Positions 60,387 through 64,000 of a DNA stretch of 64,000 nucleotides are shown here, one piece after another. How positions within the stretch are numbered: the first letter of the stretch is position 1; each line of letters opens with the position of its first letter. The stretch lies in contig JAFMVE010000001.1 in NCBI GenBank assembly GCA_025499705.1, positions 236,388 through 300,387 on the forward strand. The letters are read 5' to 3'. The notes beneath the pieces were generated by a model that worked only from the letters and a program-made list of their open reading frames with translations, was not told the DNA's origin and made no database searches. The stretch is from Carboxylicivirga caseinilyticus. GTDB lineage: Bacteria; Bacteroidota; Bacteroidia; Bacteroidales; Marinilabiliaceae. Position numbers and translations under genes: made by a program.

Positions 60387-60770
60387 ATGAATAAACATCG
60401 CATCATTATATTATTAGGATTGCTAATTTTTTCCATTGTGGCTACCAAGGCATGCGAATTAACACTTAAGGTTAGTGGAGAAGCAAAAGAAACCTATCAT
60501 GAAGGGGAAGTGGTAATTGTTGAGGTAAAATTGGTTTTTACACATCGCGCATGTCCATTGGCCGTTAAGGATACCAAATTTCAATATCAGGGAGTAAAAA
60601 TTCTGGCAGCTACCGAGTGGCATAAGGTCTCGGATATGGAATATACCCGCAAGCTTAAGGTACAGGTCCTGAAACCAAAGAATGATAAGGAAAAGGAGCC
60701 TCAGATTACAGCTATTCGCTCCTGCGATAAAGAAGGTGGCATGGGAAGTATTGTTATTAAAAGAGGTTGA
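60387..60770 (+). CDS. Small exported protein of the iron-sulfur operon
   Basis: 127 aa, not assigned to a family I can name. Signal peptide (IIILLGLLIFSIVATKA), then a beta-sandwich-like domain of about 100 residues with three cysteines (C23, one in THRACPLAVKDT, one in IRSCDKEGG). The pattern HRACPLAV could be a metal or disulfide site. First gene after the inverted-repeat promoter. Its TGA overlaps the TTG start of the NapH-like gene (TTGA), so it is tightly coupled to the membrane electron-transfer protein. Probably a periplasmic accessory (inference). Confidence 0.78.
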   Translation: MNKHRIIILLGLLIFSIVATKACELTLKVSGEAKETYHEGEVVIVEVKLVFTHRACPLAVKDTKFQYQGVKILAATEWHKVSDMEYTRKLKVQVLKPKNDKEKEPQITAIRSCDKEGGMGSIVIKRG

Positions 60771-62119
60771 TTTTGAAGCGGCTCATTTTCATAATAGCAT
60801 TTGGATTGATTCTGATTTCTCAGGTTGTATCATCACAATCTAATGATGAGCAGCTGGCGAATGATTGTTCTGTGCAGAGTGAGAAATGTGCCGATTGCTC
60901 GTATGCTGTTGATGGAAATTCAACCGGAAGAGCCAGCCAAACAATTGTTTTGTCGGTTCTGGTCGCTTTGGTTTCAGTCTATTTATATAAAACGAAGAAA
61001 AGAAAATATTATGCAGTTGCTGGCGCATTAGTTGTCACTGTCCTGCTGGTATCTTCCTTTGTTCCTCATTCAAGCAGGGAAAAAGAAGAATGTATAGTAT
61101 TGGCTGATGCTTCAGCGCCTGATGAATTTGTAACTGCAGGAGATGAATTTATTTCGTTGGATGAAAGCGGGGATAATTTTACCGAATTTAAAACATCAGG
61201 AGAAGAGTTTTCGAGTATTGATGGAGATGAATTTATTGAGTCCGGTACAGAGTTCTCTGCAATTAGTAATGATGATTTTGTAGCCAGTGAAAGTAATGAA
61301 GAGTCAACAGGTTTATTAACGGAGTCGGATAAAAATTTGCTGATTGAGCTGGGAGTTCTATCGCTATTAACCATTGTAGTTGGTCTGATGGTTAACAATA
61401 CTCAATTTCAAAAGCTACGCCCTTTCTTTTTGCTCGCTATGCTGGTATGGTTAGGATTTATTAAAGGTGGCTGTCCATGTATGATTTCATCTTTTCAAAA
61501 TCTGATACTTTTTTTCGCGGGTTTGAATATTAAATGGATATCACTTTTATGGTTTTTAGGGTTAATACCTTTAACCTATTTCTTTGGACGTGTTTGGTGC
61601 GGATGGTTGTGTCATTTGGGTGCATTTCAGGAATTTATTTATTCTGCAACCAAACTTGATTTACTCAAAAAAGAAAAGCATCAAAAGGTATTACGATTTG
61701 TTCAGATTGCTTTTTTCGCCTTATTGCTTTTACAGCTTATTATCACTAAAACAAATATATATATCCATTACGATCCTTTTAAAGTGGCCTTTAACCTGTT
61801 TTCGGCCAATGTTACAGGATATGTTTTGCTGGTAGTTTTATTGCTCTCATCGGTATTGATCTACCGTCCGTTCTGTCAATCGGTTTGTCCGGTTGGATTG
61901 GTTTTGGGTTGGGTGAGTCTTATACCCGGAGCCAGAAGAATATCAAAAAATGCATCGTGCATCGATTGCGTTAAATGCAGTCGCCAATGCAAAAGTCACG
62001 CATTGCTTTATGAGAATAAGAAAAGCATGTTAGATGTTTCAAATTGTATTGCCTGTGGCGACTGTCTTGATTCCTGTAGTAAAGATGCATTATCATTTAC
62101 TACGCTTAAAAAGGTTTAA
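60767..62119 (+). CDS. NapH-like membrane iron-sulfur protein with D/E-EF repeat linker
   Basis: 450 aa. Signal/TM, TM pair (about 57-74, 81-99), an acidic loop (100-189) with seven D/E/T-x-F repeats (F at 121, 128, 138, 148, 156, 163, 171), then five or more TM helices. Cysteines: CPC (236-238), CxxxC 278/282 (WCGWLCHLGA), CxxxCP 370/374, and two [4Fe-4S] motifs at 398/401/404/408 and 427/430/433/437. This matches the NapH/NosR/CcoG-type quinol-oxidising polyferredoxins. The start is a TTG overlapping the previous stop; no ATG is available nearby. Probably takes electrons from menaquinol. Confidence 0.85.
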   Translation: MILKRLIFIIAFGLILISQVVSSQSNDEQLANDCSVQSEKCADCSYAVDGNSTGRASQTIVLSVLVALVSVYLYKTKKRKYYAVAGALVVTVLLVSSFVPHSSREKEECIVLADASAPDEFVTAGDEFISLDESGDNFTEFKTSGEEFSSIDGDEFIESGTEFSAISNDDFVASESNEESTGLLTESDKNLLIELGVLSLLTIVVGLMVNNTQFQKLRPFFLLAMLVWLGFIKGGCPCMISSFQNLILFFAGLNIKWISLLWFLGLIPLTYFFGRVWCGWLCHLGAFQEFIYSATKLDLLKKEKHQKVLRFVQIAFFALLLLQLIITKTNIYIHYDPFKVAFNLFSANVTGYVLLVVLLLSSVLIYRPFCQSVCPVGLVLGWVSLIPGARRISKNASCIDCVKCSRQCKSHALLYENKKSMLDVSNCIACGDCLDSCSKDALSFTTLKKV

Positions 62120-62143
62120 AAACAACATTTGTCTTTTGGGGAG

Positions 62144-63400
62144 ATGAACAAATTTATTTTACTAACAATATTGACTGCATTTAGTACTTTGCTGAATGCA
62201 CAGTGGAACTGTCGAAGCAGGTTAGGTGCTTTTTTAAAGCCTGTTGGCCAGTCAAACCTAATGTGGGCAGCTGAGGTGGAGACATCTCAGGGATACCTCA
62301 CCAATAGCCATATTGCCAATGGGATGACATTTTTAGGTCTGGATTATTCAACAAATCATTCAACTTTCTATTTTGAAGGCGGGGTAAAGTACTGGCGTCA
62401 GAAAGATCTGGAGACTGATTATTTGTTTAGCAATCATCGTTTTGGTTTACGTGAGGCTTTTTATAAGTATCAGAATGATCAATCAAATTTGATGATCGGA
62501 TTGCATTCTGCTACCCTCAATGATCATTATTTATTGAATGAAAGGATGCTGGGTGTGAGTTATAAATACTCAGGTAACCAATGGAAAATAAATTTTTCAC
62601 TGGGTTCAGTGTCCAACGACTTTGCGCGTAACGGAACTTTTTGCAGCACCTGTTATTTATATGATATTATTCCCGACCGAACGGTTAATAGCATAGGTTC
62701 CGATCTGTGGAAAACCAACCTGGCTGCCTTCACTTTAAGTTTCTTACCGGGAAAATCTTCTGATTCTGATGAATTTAGTTCTGAAGGCTTAGGTGATGAA
62801 TTCAGCTCAATGAATGAATTCGAAACAAACAGTTCGTTTAAGGTTAGCGAATTAGGTTGGGCTGTATATACCGAGTTTGGTTCGCAGGTTGAAACGTCTT
62901 TCCTATCAACCGGATTATTTGCGGATGTTTCCTGGGGTGAAAATTTGAGTTTTAAACCTGAAATATTGTATCAGTCCGGACAAAATAATCAGGGTATCAT
63001 CTATGACATGAAGCTGCAAAAAGATTTTATATGGGGGAATATGCAAAAATCATCCTTGCTTTTTAATTACTATGATTTCACCGATATATCTGCCGATGCG
63101 AATGTTTTAAATCGGTTTAGTAATATTCTTGCAGGCGAAGTTCTTCGACTGGATGCTACTGATATGCCAATATTTCTTACTTCGGTTAAACATACCTTTC
63201 CAAAAGTAAAAACACATTTTAAACTTCAATATGCCTGTTCAAATCAGATCTCTTCGATGCAGGAAGTGGATCTGCAATGTGGAAAGATATTTTTTAAACA
63301 TCTGCAGGCTAGTGCAATTATGGGCTACATCAAAAGTGACCTGATTGAGAATGACGACCATGCCGTTTTAGGGCGACTGGAACTACGATTTAATTTTTAA
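62144..63400 (+). CDS. Predicted outer-membrane barrel with DEFSS repeats
   Basis: 418 aa. Signal peptide (MNKFILLTILTAFSTLLNAQ), beta-rich throughout with alternating hydrophobic strands, ending LELRFNF; a C-terminal Phe is typical of outer-membrane proteins. A low-complexity loop (about 206-232) contains DEFSS, GDEFSS and NEFETNS, echoing the linker of the NapH-like protein. C167xxC170 (FCSTC) sits before it. 24 bp after the NapH-like gene and 30 bp before the ferredoxin gene, so one operon. I chose the ATG at 62144, because an upstream TTG at 62129 adds five residues before the signal. Barrel formation is inferred. Confidence 0.8.
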   Translation: MNKFILLTILTAFSTLLNAQWNCRSRLGAFLKPVGQSNLMWAAEVETSQGYLTNSHIANGMTFLGLDYSTNHSTFYFEGGVKYWRQKDLETDYLFSNHRFGLREAFYKYQNDQSNLMIGLHSATLNDHYLLNERMLGVSYKYSGNQWKINFSLGSVSNDFARNGTFCSTCYLYDIIPDRTVNSIGSDLWKTNLAAFTLSFLPGKSSDSDEFSSEGLGDEFSSMNEFETNSSFKVSELGWAVYTEFGSQVETSFLSTGLFADVSWGENLSFKPEILYQSGQNNQGIIYDMKLQKDFIWGNMQKSSLLFNYYDFTDISADANVLNRFSNILAGEVLRLDATDMPIFLTSVKHTFPKVKTHFKLQYACSNQISSMQEVDLQCGKIFFKHLQASAIMGYIKSDLIENDDHAVLGRLELRFNF

Positions 63401-63430
63401 GAAGTAATCAAGCAACTAAAAAGTGAGCAA

Positions 63431-63946
63431 ATGGAAAATAAATCATTTAACCGTCGCGAATTTTTATTAAAGTTAGGTAAAGCAGGTGTTTTACTCACTT
63501 TGCCACCTTTACTAAAAGCCTGTAGTGAAAGTATGTATGGCGATTACTTTGTGAATGTATCGTTGTGCACCGGTTGCGAGGAATGTCTAGATGTATGTTA
63601 TTACAACGCAATCAATATAACAGGTGCAATCAATTACTCTATCGATGAATTGGAGTGTATTTCATGCACGCTTTGTTCCAATGCATGCCCAGAGAGTGCT
63701 GTTAAAGTTACACCGGCTGTTTTTACCATCAATGCTGATAATTGTAACGAATGTAACATGTGCTCTGAAGTGTGTACTTACAATGCAACACTTATTGCTG
63801 TTAAAACCTATAGTATCAACGATGATAACTGCACAGATTGCGGCAACTGTCTTGAGGTATGTGATCAGAATGCGATCAGTTTAAATGCATCAAATATTAC
63901 TTATAAACCTGAGTTCGATATAAGAGAATTCTTAAAACAGAGCTAA
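63431..63946 (+). CDS. Tat-exported lipoprotein ferredoxin with four [4Fe-4S] modules
   Basis: 171 aa. A Tat-type leader (NRREFLLKLGKAG) and lipobox LLKAC (C31) direct export after cofactor loading and lipid anchoring. The mature part is four tandem 29-30-residue repeats, each with CxxCxxCxxxC: Cys 46/49/52/56, 76/79/82/86, 105/108/111/115 and 134/137/140/144. Only the second has Pro after the last Cys. It should hold four clusters in two ferredoxin-like domains. As the last gene of the operon, it is the obvious electron carrier between the NapH-like protein and an acceptor in the periplasm or at the outer membrane. A terminator overlaps its stop. Confidence 0.9.
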   Translation: MENKSFNRREFLLKLGKAGVLLTLPPLLKACSESMYGDYFVNVSLCTGCEECLDVCYYNAINITGAINYSIDELECISCTLCSNACPESAVKVTPAVFTINADNCNECNMCSEVCTYNATLIAVKTYSINDDNCTDCGNCLEVCDQNAISLNASNITYKPEFDIREFLKQS

Positions 63947-63975
63947 TTGCCCATAAGTTGGCTCTGTTTCATATT
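63935..63975 (+). terminator. Intrinsic terminator of the iron-sulfur operon
   Basis: Nine-bp stem AAACAGAGC/GCTCTGTTT (63935-63943 and 63961-63969) with a 17-nt loop containing the stop codon, then TTTCATATTT. Confidence 0.65.
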
Positions 63976-64000
63976 TAATTGAAGGTTTTTTCGGTAAGAA

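Overview
The window looks like a chromosomal segment of a low-GC, probably marine member of the phylum Bacteroidota (best fit Marinilabiliales/Bacteroidales). Evidence: promoters with the Bacteroidota -7 motif TAnnTTTG just upstream of many starts; almost no Shine-Dalgarno sequences; type IX secretion parts (PorQ, and a cargo with the YPNP-type C-terminal sorting domain); Bacteroidota-only families (DUF3098, DUF4834); a LytS/LytTR pair; and the gene orders ftsX-DUF3098-uppP-truB-queA and purH-mreBCD-mrdA-rodA. No rRNA, tRNA, CRISPR array, phage or intact insertion sequence was seen.

Layout. 1-9.3 kb: two giant uncharacterised genes on the minus strand (1606 and 1475 aa). 9.5-13.5 kb: DEAD-box helicase, TtcA-type tRNA thiolase, a T9SS cargo and a kelch protein. 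13.7-21.1 kb: a surface-glycan operon (MaoC, CitE-like, AAC(3)-family acyltransferase, FemAB/GNAT-like, flippase, polysaccharide deacetylase) facing a glycosyltransferase. 21.3-30.4 kb: ftsX/uppP/truB/queA, Usp, phosphofructokinase, APS reductase, a flippase-like membrane protein and NDH-2. 30.3-42.7 kb: PorQ, YkgJ, EamA, M14 peptidase, dCMP deaminase, C-terminal processing protease, PAP2, DUF4834, ECF sigma with its likely anti-sigma, acylphosphatase, a pentapeptide-repeat protein and a KamA-like radical SAM enzyme. 43-50.3 kb: the rod-shape operon behind purH. 50.3-55.5 kb: an accessory island with short palindromic repeats, a DUF559 endonuclease-like gene, and a LytS kinase/LytTR regulator whose sensor half resembles a TlpA-type thiol reductase. 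55.5-60.1 kb: S9 peptidase, DUF4349 lipoprotein and two unknown membrane proteins. 60.2-64 kb: a four-gene iron-sulfur cluster.

The most promising candidate for an undescribed system is 60387-63946. A NapH-like inner-membrane iron-sulfur protein, a Tat-exported lipoprotein made of four tandem [4Fe-4S] modules, and a predicted outer-membrane barrel are encoded together. The membrane protein and the barrel share an acidic D/E-E-F-S repeat. This would fit a haem-free route for electrons from the quinone pool to the periplasm or cell surface; that role is inference. Two further candidates are the REP-like palindromes around the DUF559 gene and the sensor kinase built on a cysteine-free thioredoxin-like domain.
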